This document shows positions 26,025 through 39,095 of a stretch of DNA of 64,000 nucleotides, piece after piece. The stretch comes from Panagrolaimus kolymaensis (taxonomy: Eukaryota > Nematoda > Chromadorea > Rhabditida > Panagrolaimidae). Position numbers and translations under genes: made by a program. The notes under the pieces are model-generated. The model was not told where the DNA came from. It made no database searches and saw nothing but the letters and a program-made list of their open reading frames with translations. The first letter of the stretch is position 1. Each line of letters starts with the position of its first letter. Location of the stretch: the NCBI GenBank assembly GCA_028622995.1, contig JAJQJQ010000014.1, positions 1,054,001 to 1,118,000 on the forward strand. Reading direction: 5' to 3'.

Positions 26025-29000
26025 CTTTTTATTATTATACTTGTTTTATGATTTTATTATTTTCCAAATTAATTTGACGAATCCTTAATAAAATATATTT
26101 CTTTAAATCTCCCTAAGTTCCAGAACTTTTGAAGATTGCAATTGTGAATCGATTTTTTGTTTAATTTTTTTCTTTAAACTTTTCTTTTTTCATTTTTCTA
26201 ATTTATAAAAGTTCTAGAAACAATTTGATTTTGTGTCATCAGAATGATTTTTTTTATTTGTTAAAGCAAGTTTTTCTTTTTCATTTATTAAACGTCGTCA
26301 ACTTGGCGTTCATTCAAAAAATGCATGCTTTTTCAAAAAAGATATATTGTCACCGATCATGATCGTCGTCACGCTTCCATATATTTTATTTTGCAGATAA
26401 AATAAAAAAATGTACTAATAATATTTTTTTTGGCTGTTCGCGAAAGTTCTCTAATTTTTTTCTTCTATCTTTTTTTTTTCTGCGTTTCCTCTTTCTCCCC
26501 ACTTTTGTTTGAAAGACGAATATATCGCCATCGTTTTTACCAGAAAAAAAGAAAAAGCAGCACGAAAGAGAGGAAGCTGCACGTATCTTTGAAAATTGGA
26601 GAGAAACGAAAGAAAAAAGAATAAATTTGTTTTGGTTATTACATATTTTTTCCTATTTTTCTTTCACTCTTTCTTTTTCTTTTTGTCTGTGAGAAATGGA
26701 AAAATAAAAAACGATGAGGTAAAAAAGAAAATATACATGGAAAAAGCACGTTTTACTGTAGTCGTCTGGAAAAAATAGAAATTCATTTAATGCATGTGAA
26801 AAAAAAATGTATTATTGATTACAAAATGCATTAGCTAAAGGATGAAAAATTTGTGCAAAAAAATGTGGCTGAAAAAAAAAGACAATAACTTCAAATATTT
26901 TGGTCCAAAATTCCGTCTTTGATTAGGATTAATTTTTTTATAATTTTGATTTAATGAAAATTATCAGTTGCCTTTAAATTTGGTCATTTATCTTCTTCCC
27001 GTTCAGACTCTTAAAAAACGAAAGTTGAAAACATAGTTTGCATGGTACCATAAATTCCTAGTGAACTTTTTATCAACTGAGATAAAAGTTTATTTCAACA
27101 AACTATTTTTTTTAACCGTTCTTATTTTTTTGAGATTTGCTAGTCTTTTTTGTTGTCCAAACAAGCGTAATTAATATTTTGAGTGCATTTGTAAGGAGTT
27201 TAACTTTAAATGGCGTAAACAACCCACAAAAGTTTCATATTTTGCTTTAGTCACCTACGTTTTATAGTTTTTTTCTTTCTTGAATAAAAACTCATTCAAG
27301 TGCGAATCAAAGTCAAAAAACCATGAAAAGGCAAGCAATAAACCGTTAACAATATTATTTTTTTTACTACCATGTTTTTTTAAACTTTTTTTTAATAAAC
27401 CCTAGATGATAAAATTTTAAACAAAGCCATTTCAATGACCTTTTACTTTTACGTAAGTTTAATATTTTAAGGGGCCTCCACCAAAAAATCAAACCAAAAA
27501 AAACTCATAAGAAAAGATTCTCTTCTTCATCTTTTTTTCCATCGGCGTCATATCTTTTCTTTTTATTTTTTTGTCATCGAAAAAGTTGTGATTTTCATAT
27601 CTCTCTTCAAAAACAACCAACCAACCAAAAAAGGAAGCGTAGAAAGCGAGCGAACATCAATCAAATCATTCATTCCTTCTTATTTTTTTTTCTTTTAAAA
27701 TGCAATCAAATAAATCAACCCAAAGTTAAGTTTTTTTACACACACACGTGCTTAGATATGAAAAAATTTAATAGTGTAAAGGTTTTTTAGTGGTAAAAAC
27801 AACAAACATTTAAAATAATTGTGATAAAATTCAATGGGTTGATTTCCTTATTTTTTTATTTTCAGAAGGTTGGTGAAGATAAAAATAAGCCCTTTCCTCA
27901 AAACAAAACTTTAAGAAAAAAGCATATGACTTTTTTTATTTTGGCTATAAAGTGTAAAAACAATTTTTTTTTTCTTACTGCTTGCTGCCGGTGTAAAAGG
28001 AGAAAGTAATTCCCCATTTTTTGTTGTTAATGTGTTTTGTGTTGTAAAAAAAGGGGAATGGAAGAAATTTGAGACAGTTTTTTTTATGGAGCATAAAAAA
28101 ATTTATAGTCCTTTTTTGGTAGTGTAAAAAAAGACGACAATAAACAAAAATACAAAGATTACAATCAGAAAACAAGCAACAAGGAAGAAAAAATAAAAAA
28201 AAACTCCTTTTAAAAAAAGATTTATTTCTTTTTTAACTTTGGGAATACCATTTCAAACGTGTTTTGTTTTGTACAAAATGATAACGACCGATGTTGAACT
28301 TTGCTTCACTACAACACAATAAACATAAAATTTTTTGAGATTAATTAAGAAAGTTTGTGATTAAACTATAATCTTTCTAACCAAAAAAAATATTGGATTA
28401 ACCATGATCTTTTGTTTTGTTTTTTCCAAAAAGAAAAGAAAAGGTATTAGATTTATAAAAGTAAAGAGAATCCATCCGAATCAAAGAAATAAATTTTGAA
28501 TGCTTTTGAAAAACATTCTAATGTCAAAATAAACTCTTTCAGCTTTATAAATGGAAGAAATAGGCATTATAAAATTTTGACGATGAGAAAAAATGCAACT
28601 CTGTTTTGTACAATTTTTTATTATAATTTTTTTTCAACTTATGGAAACAATTTTTTTCTTCTTCATAAACATTCTTGTAAAGTGGTTGGTAGTGGTTAGT
28701 CAGTCAACAGCTATTTCAACTGATAACAACCATCAGACAAGACAGTATGTGGATGGCAGTCATAAAATTATGACATGTGAATTCATGCACCACTGGCTGT
28801 TTTCCCATTGAATATGAATAGTAAAAAAAAAGCTAAAAGTGATGTGTACAACGAAAAAAAGCTTTATTATTTTACTCACATTTTTTCTTTTTTTTTTGTT
28901 GCAAGTGACCAAAGAAAAAAAAACACTTGAAAACTATGTTTTTTTTTTGGTTTTTAAAAAAGCTTAAAAACTAACTATAGCATTAATTGGTGCTAATATT

Positions 29001-31570
29001 TTTGAGTATCACTCAGTGCGAAATGATTTTTACTCTAAACGAAAATGAAGCTAAATTGTGACAAATAATTTTCTCTACTCTGTTCGTTAAAACAGAAAAA
29101 ATAAATTGTCTAGTCGAGGATTTTTTTTCTCTCACAAAATCTCTTTCAAAAATTTGTCATATTTTTTTTAACAAAGATCAAATTTCAAATTTGTTACTTT
29201 TTTCCATAAAGCAATTTGCGTTTGGAAGAGGTCAGTGACAAATGCTTTTTTCTATGATAATTAGTAATTCTTCCTCATTTTGCATTTATTTTTTTAAATT
29301 TTAATAAAAGCTACTCATCATCCTCCTTTGCAAGAAAAAAAAACATTGAACGAAAGAAATCAACAAATTTCCAATGTTTTTTTTGCACGTTTTTTATTTC
29401 ATTGTTTTTCTTGAATCATTTTTTTGCAGAAAGATCACTTTTAAAAGTTTGCTTGTTCCAAAGTTGTTTTTTTTTGTTCTTTCTCGAAATTTCATTTCAT
29501 TGCAATTTGCAAACAAACAAAAAAGCATGGGTTCTAAAAATAAATATTTTTCAAACTAAATTTAGCTCCTAAGCAGCATTGTTTTCATAGTTTTTCTTTG
29601 TGGTTGTTGTTGAATTTTTTCTTCCTCGTGCAAAAGTTGGCGACCTCTCCCTATCTCGAAAGGTGAAAGGTAATAAAAAAAAGTCAATCATGTTTTCTTT
29701 ACTTTTTTTTGCCATTAAAAAGTGCAAAAACAACAAAGCGAGGTTGGAAGGAAGGGTAAGAGCATGTGATTATGTGATTATTCAATAATAACAATTGAAA
29801 CAATCGCAACAAAAAAAATGATAAAAATGATTAAAAAAACAGAAAGGTTTGCTTTGATTTTGGAAGGCAAAAAATACTTGTAGTTTGAAAATATGTTTCT
29901 TAAAATAAATTTTTTTGTTCTTTATAGTTCTTTTTACTTCTAGCTAATACTGTATCAAATAAAACGTCAGTTTCCCAAACCTAGACAGACATATTTAAAA
30001 TTCAACAAAATAATTTTTTACGATTTTTTCTTTTCATTATACAATTATAATATGAGGAAAAAAAAGCTATTTTCATATTTTCACATCTTTTTGAAAGAAA
30101 ACAATAACGTTTTTCTTTTCTTTTCTGTTGTTCCCATTATTTAGTAGTGATGAAGATCATGACAAAAAAAAATAAAAATAGACTAATCACACATGTAACA
30201 TCATTTTCTTCTTTTCCATCTATTTTTTTTTCATTTTTGATTGCTATTTTCATTTTTAAATTTAAATTTAGTGCTGCATTATTACTATTACACGATTCCT
30301 TCCTTTTTCTCTATTTTTTTTTCCTTTGCTTTGAAGGAAAAAATCAAAATACTCTAAAAAGGCTGAAAAACGTGCAAAATACGCCATTGCTTGCAATTTG
30401 TGAAAAAGGCGGAGTTATTTATCGTGCTTGCGCGCTTTTCTCTTCTGCTCCACCACCCGCCGCCGCCACCAATGTTTTTCGCCCTCCCATTTTTTCGTTT
30501 TCTTCTCTTGGTTTTCTAAAAGTCAAAGAGATATAAAAGCAAAATGGACATTTGCTTTTTATTTTAACTTTGCACTCATTTTTTCACTCACACTCATTGA
30601 CGCCGACTATCTTCAATCACTTTTTGGTTCCCTTTTTTTGTTATCGGTCATTCTTGGTGTATCTCGGTGCTTTCTTGTTTTTTTTTCAGTGCCAGCGCCA
30701 GCTCAATTGAAGCGCACTAAAATTAAAAGGGTTTACAACAAAAAAAAACTAGTTCAGCGATAAAAATAAGCCGCGAGGTTTTAGCATCGTTAACATTTTT
30801 TATTTGAAAAAGAAAAGAAAACCCGAGGTTATAATCAATCAAAAGATTAACAAAAATATTAATTTTCTAACACGTTTGATCCGTTTTTGGGGTAATCATT
30901 CCAAATAAATGTTTTTTTCTACAAAATTTTTTTCAAATTTGTATCGAGCAAATTCTAGAAATACAAAATATTATCCTTGCCAGCAAAGCTAATTCTAGAA
31001 TTTTTTGTCCAACAGTTTTTTCCCTTGTTGTTGATTTCATTTTTTTTTATTTTCGCCTTCCCATTGATAATTTGAAACCCTTCATCTGCTTTCTTTCTCA
31101 TTTTCTTCCACCAAAGCTAAAAAAAGACTTGCTTCCATATTTTTTTTTCTCGTAAACACAAAAAAATTTTCATTTCCTTTTTATTTTATTTTTTTTTGCC
31201 TTGCCCTCAAACACAAACATAATAAACATAAAATAGGCAATGCAACAACGTCAATGCCTTTTGCCCTCTTCCACCATCACTTCGAAGCCCTTCAAAACCA
31301 AAAACAACCACGTGCTTTCTTTTTCCTTTTTATTAGTGCCACTGCACTCGCAAAAAAGACAAAAAAGGGTTTTAAGCGGTGACGTATTTTTTACTTTTCC
31401 GCTTTTGCTGCTTTTTTTAAATTTAAAGCCCCATCGTGACTACAATTAATAACTTCGGCTTCGTGTATTTTTGAAGGAAAAAAAATTTTGAAAAAAGTAT
31501 TTAACTTGGATTAAAAAAAAAATTTTTTTTTTCAGAAAAAAAACTTATTCTTCTTTTTGAAAACATTAAA
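26025..31570. other. 5.5-kb gene-poor stretch
   Basis: The longest gap in the window. It is dominated by A and T runs, and the open frames in it (26430-26778, 27821-28175, 29374-29788, 30147-30763, 31240-31449) are Phe/Lys/Ser-rich with no splice partners. One less A+T-rich patch at about 28680-28810 can fold into an imperfect hairpin. The stretch could be regulatory DNA for the helix-turn-helix gene that follows. A TTTTTCAG at about 31529-31536 precedes that gene's leader. Confidence 0.5.
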
Positions 31571-32133
31571 ATGTCTGCAGCACGACGAGTTATTTCTGTT
31601 CTTGAAAAAGCTAAACTTGTATGCTGGGTTGAAGAAACAAACTCCTTAGCCATGGCAGCTCGAAGGTATGTGAATTATAATTTTCTTTTTTATTGAAATT
31701 CAAAACTGTTTTTTCGTTACAACACCATAAAACACAAAATACAAAAATTTTTTGAGAATATTTTTTTATCAGGAAAGATAAGCGCTTCATTTTCGATTAG
31801 CATTTTTCTCACGATTATTATTTTTCCAAGAAAATTCTTTTGGAGATCAAATTAAACCACTTTTTTAAATTCAAAACCATTCAATGGCTTTTGGGGCATT
31901 TTTGTAGTCTCTGTCCCTCAATTTCATGATTCTTTATATTTTCTTATTTTTTTAGATATCGAGCAGAATTTGGCCAACCTGCTCCAAAGCTTGAAACAAT
32001 TAAAAAATTACATCAACAATTTATGGAAACTGGTTCCATTGCTTCAAGTCATTTCACCCAATCGTCACCCGATGCTTCATCCACGATGGCCCAACTTTCA
32101 ACCGTTCGAAGCTTTTATGAACCAAGACTATAA
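31571..32133 (+). CDS. DUF4817-like helix-turn-helix protein
   Basis: Two exons (31571-31665, 31956-32133) give 90 residues. The body SVLEKAKLVCWVEETNS, AARRYRAEFGQPAP and ETIKKLHQQFMETGSI follows the pattern of the DUF4817/transposase-type HTH domain (E-K-A-x-hydrophobic, AARxY, P, TIxxLxxxFxETGS). That fold binds DNA and is common at the N-terminus of mobile-element proteins. Here it stands alone, with a 30-residue Ser/Thr-rich tail and no catalytic domain behind it, and it is interrupted by an intron. It could be a domesticated DNA-binding protein. The large upstream gap would suit a tightly regulated gene. Family assignment is from memory of the pattern. Confidence 0.75.
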
Positions 32134-32908
32134 AAAACATCCTTAAAGTTTTTCCCCAAAAAATTGTTTATTTAAGCCTTAGTTTCTTTCCAAATTAAAA
32201 AAACTTAATTAATTTTGTACATTCCCATCTTTTCGTGGTGGATATCTTTTTTTAAAGCAATAATTATTTACTCATTGATTTCCTTGTTTTAGTTTTTTCC
32301 TATGTAAAATAACCATCACAAAAAACCGAAAAAAAAACTAAAAAACAATTAATGTTTTTAAAATTGTAAATTTTTGATACCAAAAAAACCCTTTTCTTTT
32401 TTATTTGCCTTTGTTATGCGTGTATTATATTAATTCCTTGGTGTTGTTGTTGTACATAAATATAAATAATTAATTTAAATAATTTTATTTCTTTTTTGGC
32501 AATACAAAAATTTTAGGGAGGCAATAGCAAAGTTTTAGAACTATAAAAATCAATGATTAAAAAGAAAATATTAAAAAATTAAAATTAAATTAAATTAAAG
32601 TTAAGAAAAAAATTGTCTTCAGCTGAAGCGAATATTAGCAACCACGTTTTTTTCATAATCGAAAAAATCGCAATTTTTTATTCTTGACTTTAGGATTTTT
32701 CCATTCATCGTAAAGGGCCGTTGGAATCGGAATTAAGTAAAATACAAAAATATAAACTATAAAAAAGTAGCAAAGAATGGAAATTACTAAAATGATTTTT
32801 ATAAAAATGAATATTCGTAAGATGAAAATGAAACATTGGTGGAATCAAATAACAAAAATACAAACAAATTCATTGCATATTTTTGTAAAAAAATAAAAAC
32901 TCTGTTTA
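32134..32908. other. Intergenic between convergent genes
   Basis: 3' regions of the HTH gene (+) and of the first F-box-like copy (-). No gene seen. Confidence 0.5.
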
Positions 32909-34491
32909 TTATGGCCCATTTTCATCATAATCACCGTCTTCTTCTTCATCTGTATTATTATCGCCATCACTGTCACTGAAAACTATTTCCACCTGGTCAA
33001 TGTTAGCTACAGTAAAGCCGCCATCACCAAATAATTCATCGTATTGTTCTTCTTCATCCGCAGCCTGAATACGACTATTATTAATAGAAATTCGTGGACG
33101 AGTTCCTTTAGGAATGGTAATTAAAAAATTTGACAAAATAATCCTAATATTTTCACGGTGACTTTCTGCGACATCCGAAGCGAAGTGAAGATTAATTAAT
33201 GGAACGATAGGCCGAATCATAGTAAATATTTTACGAGGTTTACTTTTTCGAAGATATGGTTGTTCCTAAAATTAGTAATATTTTATTAGAGTTTTTTAAC
33301 ATTAACAAGGATAAAATATTATCATACCAAAATAAAGTTCCAAAATGATTCAAAATCAAAACATTTAGGAATGCCACCAAGTTCAAATAAATGTAAATTT
33401 TCAAAAATTGGTAAATCCGTCAAGGCTTTGGATGTTTCAGAAGTTAAAGAAGGATTTGTTTGAAAAGTTCGCTGCAAATCGTATTTTTTACCCCTATAAT
33501 AATAAATTTATCTTAATATTTGTGAAGTAAATTTATTGATATGTACCAAAATATCAAAAATCTTAAAAGCCAAATTGCATAATTTAAGGAGGCATTTTAT
33601 TTGAAAAAAAGTTGTCAAAGAGAAAGCTTACCAAACACAATCAATAACTTTTGGAAGTTGTGCCATTATTTTTTCAAATGGAACAATTTCACCATTAAGA
33701 TAAGTAATTTTTGAACACAACACGACCCATCAAAAGTTTCCACATTCTTTGTTGTAGTCAAAAATAAATAATCATCAAACGTAATTTTTTGATTTCCAAG
33801 AGATAAATGTTTCAAATTACAAAGAAATACTTTTTTAAGCATTTTTGTAACTGAATTTGAAGGTAAATTCGTGTAAGATGGTTGTTCAAATTTACCATCA
33901 ATCCATAATTTAAAAGAAATATCTTCTGCAGCATTGATTTTGATGTTTCGCTTTTCTGATACTTTCGTCTTTGAGTCGATGATTATATATTCTTTTTCAT
34001 CTTTTGCAATCGCTTTCCATACACTTAACATTTTGGTTTCATCAAAATCATTAAGATCTTCTTTCATTATCAAAATCATTTTCGTCTAATTCATCTTTGG
34101 TATACGTTTTCCATCGATTATAATCCCATTCCAATTTACCAACAATGACCACCTGATTTTTACCATAAAAATATTTGCATGTGTTACTTAATTTTTTCCA
34201 TAAATTTAAATTGGAAGGATTTTTTGCCAAATAATAAACAATTCTTTCTGGAATTGAAAAACTTTGAAAATATGGCTTTTGGAATGTGTATTGAGGAGGT
34301 TTTGGAATCATTTCATTAACAGTAAAATGGCAATTAGAAGCATTCAAAAAATTATTTTCATCTCTAAAAATAAACTCATTTATATTTTGCAAACCACAAC
34401 AAAATGCATATTAACTTTACCTTTCAATTTCTCGATGTGGAGATCGTGAACGGCTTCGACTTCGTTCCATTTCTAAATTTTTAGTTTTCAT
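32909..34491 (-). pseudogene. F-box-like gene copy 1, two frameshifts
   Basis: Same four-exon plan as the intact copy: 34421-34491, 33632-34363, 33328-33493 and 32909-33265. Exon 1 is RS-rich (MERSRSRSRSPHRE). Exon 2 holds the F-box-like helix region FSIPERIVYYLAKNP with LWKKLSNTCKYFY, then LSLGNQKITFDDYLFL. The frame breaks twice in exon 2: near 34050-34080 and at a T5 run 33708-33712 (A5 on the coding strand). One base more in the second run would restore the family motif NGEIVPFEKI. Downstream exons stay open and end in an acidic tail. It is probably a recently inactivated copy; base-calling error in homopolymers is the alternative. Confidence 0.7.
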
Positions 34492-35325
34492 GCTCAATAG
34501 ATTATTATTTGACAATCTTAAAAATAAAGTTCTTTTAAATTAATAGAATATAACTCTCGCAAAAAGTTATAAACAAATAACTTTTATTTTAAATTCAAAA
34601 AATTCGAAATTCACTAACTGAAAAAGAACTGACTCGAATAATAAAAAAAGAAGAAAATTTTTTTATAATGGCAAAAAAGGCGGGGGATGTGCATGGTAAT
34701 GAGTATCACAAACCTGCTTCTAAAGGTTGTTTTTCTAACTTTTTTTTGCTTGCCGCCAAAGAAAAAAAATTCACGAAGAAAAGTTCTTTAAATAAGCAAT
34801 TTTAAAAAACTGGTATGCGAAAGGGCATAAGAGAAGTAAAAAAATAAAAATTTATTAAACTAAAAAAAGTAGACGCCATTCCAAGCCTAGACAAAATAAA
34901 ATTAAAAGTATCTAATGAATAGAAGCAAAAAAAAGAAAGTGATTTGAATAATAAAAGTGAGTCATTCAAAGGGAAATGAAACGATCAATAAAAATATGTA
35001 AAGGATCCTTGAAATAAATTGCAAGGCTATTCTTCTTTGCCATTGCAAAAAAAGAAGCAAAACAAGCAATATCGAGTAAACAACTATCAAAAAGAGTCCA
35101 AAACAGTTTAGTTTTAAAATGATTTTATTCAAAGAATCTCAGTGGGCTGGAAGCTAAAAAAACTCAATTTATCTTTTACAAAACTTTACAATATTTAATG
35201 AAACCGAATTTGTTACAAACAAAAAAGTCGGAATAAAGCAAAAAAATGTTAACTTTTATTTTAATTCAAAAAAAAACAATTCATTTATTGAAAATAAAAT
35301 ATATTTTAAGTAATCATTTTTTAAA
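34492..35325. other. Spacer between F-box-like copies 1 and 2
   Basis: Non-coding, A+T-rich; promoter of copy 1 and 3' end of copy 2. Nothing else seen. Confidence 0.5.
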
Positions 35326-36613
35326 TTAGAATATTTCACCTTCAGGGCCAATCCATGTAAAACCAAACGTAATACTCGGTCGAGTGCGTTTTGGAATACT
35401 ACCTAATGATTTCATCAATATTTCGCGCACATTTGATCGATATTCTTCTGAAACATTATTAGCTAATTGAAGATCAATAAATGGTCTTTTTTGCTTAATC
35501 AAAGGATAAACAGGATCATGAATTTTTTTTATTTTTTCGAAGATATGGTTGCGCCTAAAATTGATTTATGTATTATAATTATTTAAAATTTCTTTACCTT
35601 AATAAAAGTCCATAAAGACTCAAAATCAAAGCATTCTGGAAGACCAAGAAGACGTAAAAAATCCAAGCTTTGAAAAATGGGTAATCTCGTCATTTCTTTG
35701 GCTGTTTCAGAAGTAAAAGCAGAAGGAATTAAAGAGCTTTCTGGAGATTCACTATCATCCGCCCTCCTTTAAAAAAAAGAATTATAGAAAAAATATTGTA
35801 TTTAGGCTATAATTTTTTTTCCTCTAACATTCGATTCCCTTTTAAAAAATTGCTTACCATGTGCAACTTGAAGCATTAGGAATTCCTGAAATTATTTTTT
35901 CAAATGGAACTATTTCGCCATTTTCATAGATAATGGATGCTTCAAAACCATCCAAAGTGTCAATAGTTTTTGATGAAGTTAAAAATAAAAATTCTTTAAA
36001 TGTTATCTTTTGATAATTCATTGATAAATTATTGAGATTACTTCGATATATTTTTGGGATGTTTGAAGAAATTAAAGTAGGAGATGTGTCATGATTTTGT
36101 TGAAGTAAATCTCCATCACTCCATAATTTAAAGTTAATATCATCAAAATTTATTGTTAAATTTTTTTCTTCTTTTAAGGATGCTCTCCAACTACCATTTT
36201 TTTCCCCATTTGGGTAATCTATATCTTCTTCTTCGGTCCATTCCAGTTTATCAACAATCACTATTTGATTTTTGAATAAAGATATTTGCATGCTTTAATT
36301 AATTTTTGCCAAAGTTTCGGAGTTGATGGATTTTTTGTTATGTAAAATAAAATATTTTCTGGAATAGCAAAGTTGTGAAAATAGGGTTTTTTGAAGGCAA
36401 TTTTGGAAATTGCTAGAATCTGAGCAGAAGAAAATTTATTGGAAGCAATTGAGGATTTTATTTTGTTGCTAAAAAATAATTAAAATAGATTTTAAAAAAT
36501 TTAGACCATTGGTTTGAAATTTACCTTTTTGATTTTTGATTGAAATTTCGCGAGGAAGTTTTATTTCTTTTTATTTCTTTAACAATTTTACCATTTCTTA
36601 ATTTCATATGCAT
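35326..36613 (-). pseudogene. F-box-like gene copy 2, two frameshifts
   Basis: Exons 36525-36613, 35858-36468, 35598-35766 and 35326-35554, with the same intron phases as the other copies. The F-box-like part reads FAIPENILFYITKNPS with LWQKLIKACKYLY, then breaks at a T5 run (36269-36273); one extra base would continue as the KNQIVIVDKLEW seen in the paralogue. The middle (NLSMNYQKITFKEFLFL, NGEIVPFEKI) and exon 3 (FTSETAKEM) are open. Exon 4 breaks again at a T8 run (35523-35530). Exon 1 is basic but less RS-rich than in copies 1 and 3. The C-terminal acidic tail of the other copies is absent. Either a pseudogene or homopolymer miscalls. Confidence 0.7.
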
Positions 36614-37098
36614 TTTCTTAAAGCAATTTAAAAAATTTATTATTTACTGATTTAAAATATAAACAACAAAATTGCGATCTATCGCGAACGACGAGATAAA
36701 TAAAATTTAAAGGTTAATATTATTTTTTAAATTATACATAATCAAATTCATGAGAATAAATTTCATGCAAAAAGTTTGATTAAGTAAACAAAAATAATAA
36801 AAAATAAAACACACAAAGAAAGTTTCTTAAAACGAAATTTAAATATAAAAAAAATAAGAAAACTTTTTTATTTTTTGTCCAACCAAAAAAGCAGATGGCT
36901 TATTTTTAAAATTTATATAACTGTGGATCATTTTAATATATTTAATTTTATTGTTTAAACGATAACAAAAACAGTAATAAACAAATAAAAGGGTTTAAAA
37001 GGGAGATATAGAACTTTGATGGAAATAAATAACAACAAAAACAAAAAACAAATTCATTGCAACTTTTTTTAAACAAAATAAAAGTAAGATTTAATAAT
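36614..37098. other. Spacer between F-box-like copies 2 and 3
   Basis: Non-coding, A+T-rich. Confidence 0.5.
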
Positions 37099-39095
37099 TT
37101 AACTTTCATTTTCTAAAGCTTCGTCACCATTAACATCTTCATCATTGACGTTTTTAGCGCCGTCATTACTTATATCTTCATCATCATCAGATGAATATGG
37201 AGTATCATCTGCAGCTCTAATATATCCTTCATCATTAAAAAAAATTGCGGGTCTAGTTTCTTGTTTTGGAATAGTTGCTAGCAAATCAGATAAAAGTTTT
37301 TTAACATTTTTTTGATAATCTTCTGGAACATCAGTTGCAATAAAAATACGAAGTGATGGTGGAATGCGCCGAGCAAAAGGTAAACCACACATTGGTCTAA
37401 AGGTATCTTTTTTAAAGCCTGGTTGTGCCTAAAAATGTATAAATTAGTTTTTAATTTTGATTTTATAATAAATTAATTTTACCATAATAAAATCCCATAA
37501 AGGTTGGAAATCAAAGCTTTCTGGAAGGCCTTCAAGAAGTAAATCATGTAAATTTTCAAAAATTTGTAACTGCATCAAAGCTTTGGCTGTTTCAGATGTG
37601 AATGAAGGATGAGCTCGATTGTTATTAACTTGAGGCATATTTTCTTTGGGTGATGTTTGTTCGGGAATCATATCCTTTTGATCTTTACCCCTGCAAAAAT
37701 AAAAAAACCATTATTTGAATAAAATTAGATTTATAAAAAAAGCTTACCAGGAACATTTATATACTTTAGGAAGTTGAGCTAATATCAATTCAAAAGGCAC
37801 ACTATCACCATTATCATATTTAATATCAATGTTAGGGCAAGAAAAGATTTCAATATTTTTTGTTGAAGTTAAAAATAAATATTCATCATATGTTAGTTTT
37901 TGGCTTCCCATACTTAAATTTTTCAAATCACATTTATAAACTTTTTTGAGTAAAGTTGAAATGGATAATGATGGCAACCAATTATATACGGGTTGATAGA
38001 TTTTTCCTTCATTAATCCATAATAAAAAATTTAAAGGTAAATCAGCATCAATTTTTGTTTTATTTCCTCCATTCGAAGATATTTTCCATGGGCTAATGAT
38101 TTCCATATCATACTCATCTTCTTCGTCTTCGGCAGTATTTGGATCTTCGGGTTCTTCATTGAGACCATGTCCATGTTCATTAACTTTTTTCTCATCATCG
38201 TTTTCATCCTTATCGTCGGAATTATCCTTATCTTCGTTGCCTTCTTCATTGGAGCTATTTTCATTCGATTCTTCTTCATCCACTTCCCAGCTCCATTCCA
38301 ATTTATCAACAACAACAATTTGATTTTTAGAATAAAAATATTTACTAATTCCAATTAATTTTTTCCATAGCTTTGGATTTGATGGATTTTTTGCAATATA
38401 AAAAATAATTCTTTCAGGAATGGCAAAACTTTGAGGATATGGTTTTTCAAAGGTATATTTGGAATTCACTGATGCAGCTGCAACAGAAGTTGAAGGATTA
38501 TCTGACATATTTAAAGAATCATCTTCTTTCCTAAAAAAATGGATGAAATCAAAATTAATTACTCCTGACTTGGTAAGGTCATTGACCCGAACGGTGTTTT
38601 AGATTTAGGAAGGAATCAAGACAAATGTTATTTTGTTATTTATTTAAATCTAAACACTCTTCAACCAAACACTTAAATAAAAGCAAAATACGAATGAGAC
38701 TAAAATTGACCAAGTAATGTCGAGCCCTTTTTATACGGACTCTGTTTAGACTGCTCAAAGATGAATAAGCTTCTAAACGCTTCTAGAAAAATGAGTGGTG
38801 CCAGACGACCTTTGAGGATCCGGCGAACCGTTCGCTTTTTTGACAAAGACAAAATTTTACAATCCAAAATTAGTTTTTCGTGATAAAGGTTAAAAGAAGA
38901 AATAAGAAAAAAAAAACGGAATAAAGGTTAAAACAGCGGTAAACAAAATTAAAAAAAGAAGATATTTACAAAAAATTAAACGTTACTAAATTTACTAAAC
39001 CCCATATGGGCAACTCATAAAATTATTAAGAAAACGTACCTTTTAACTTTTTGTTCAGGAGATGATGAACGACTTTGACTTCGTTGCCTTTTCAT
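37099..39095 (-). CDS. F-box-like protein, intact copy 3
   Basis: Four exons (39040-39095, 37748-38530, 37483-37690, 37099-37428) give 458 residues, all in phase. Exon 1 is RS-rich (RQRSQSRSSSPE). An F-box-like helical segment follows (FAIPERIIFYIAKNP with LWKKLIGISKYFY), then a long acidic insert of about 70 residues. The repeat-like C-terminal half follows, with NLSMGSQKLTYDEYLFL, NGDSVPFELI and FTSETAKALMQ blocks, and an acidic end. F-box proteins recruit substrates to SCF ubiquitin ligases; the assignment here is tentative because the F-box is divergent. Intron 1 (38531-39039) contains an inserted element. The gene faces away from U2AF, whose start lies 572 bp off. Confidence 0.72.
38588..38834 (-). 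mobile_element. Inserted element in intron 1 of F-box-like copy 3 (solo-LTR or MITE-like)
   Basis: A 247-bp block that is less A+T-rich than its surroundings. It is bounded by inverted copies of CGAACGGT (38588-38595 and 38827-38834). On the minus strand it has TATAAAAAGG (about 38726-38735) and, some 90 bp further, AATAAA (about 38637-38642), the order expected of an LTR. No clear target duplication was found; TTGAC occurs near both ends but not adjacent. Confidence 0.45.

Noticed and set aside
30147..30763. Two overlapping plus-strand frames in the gene desert
   Set aside because: Phe/Ser-rich translations of T-rich DNA without domains or splice partners.
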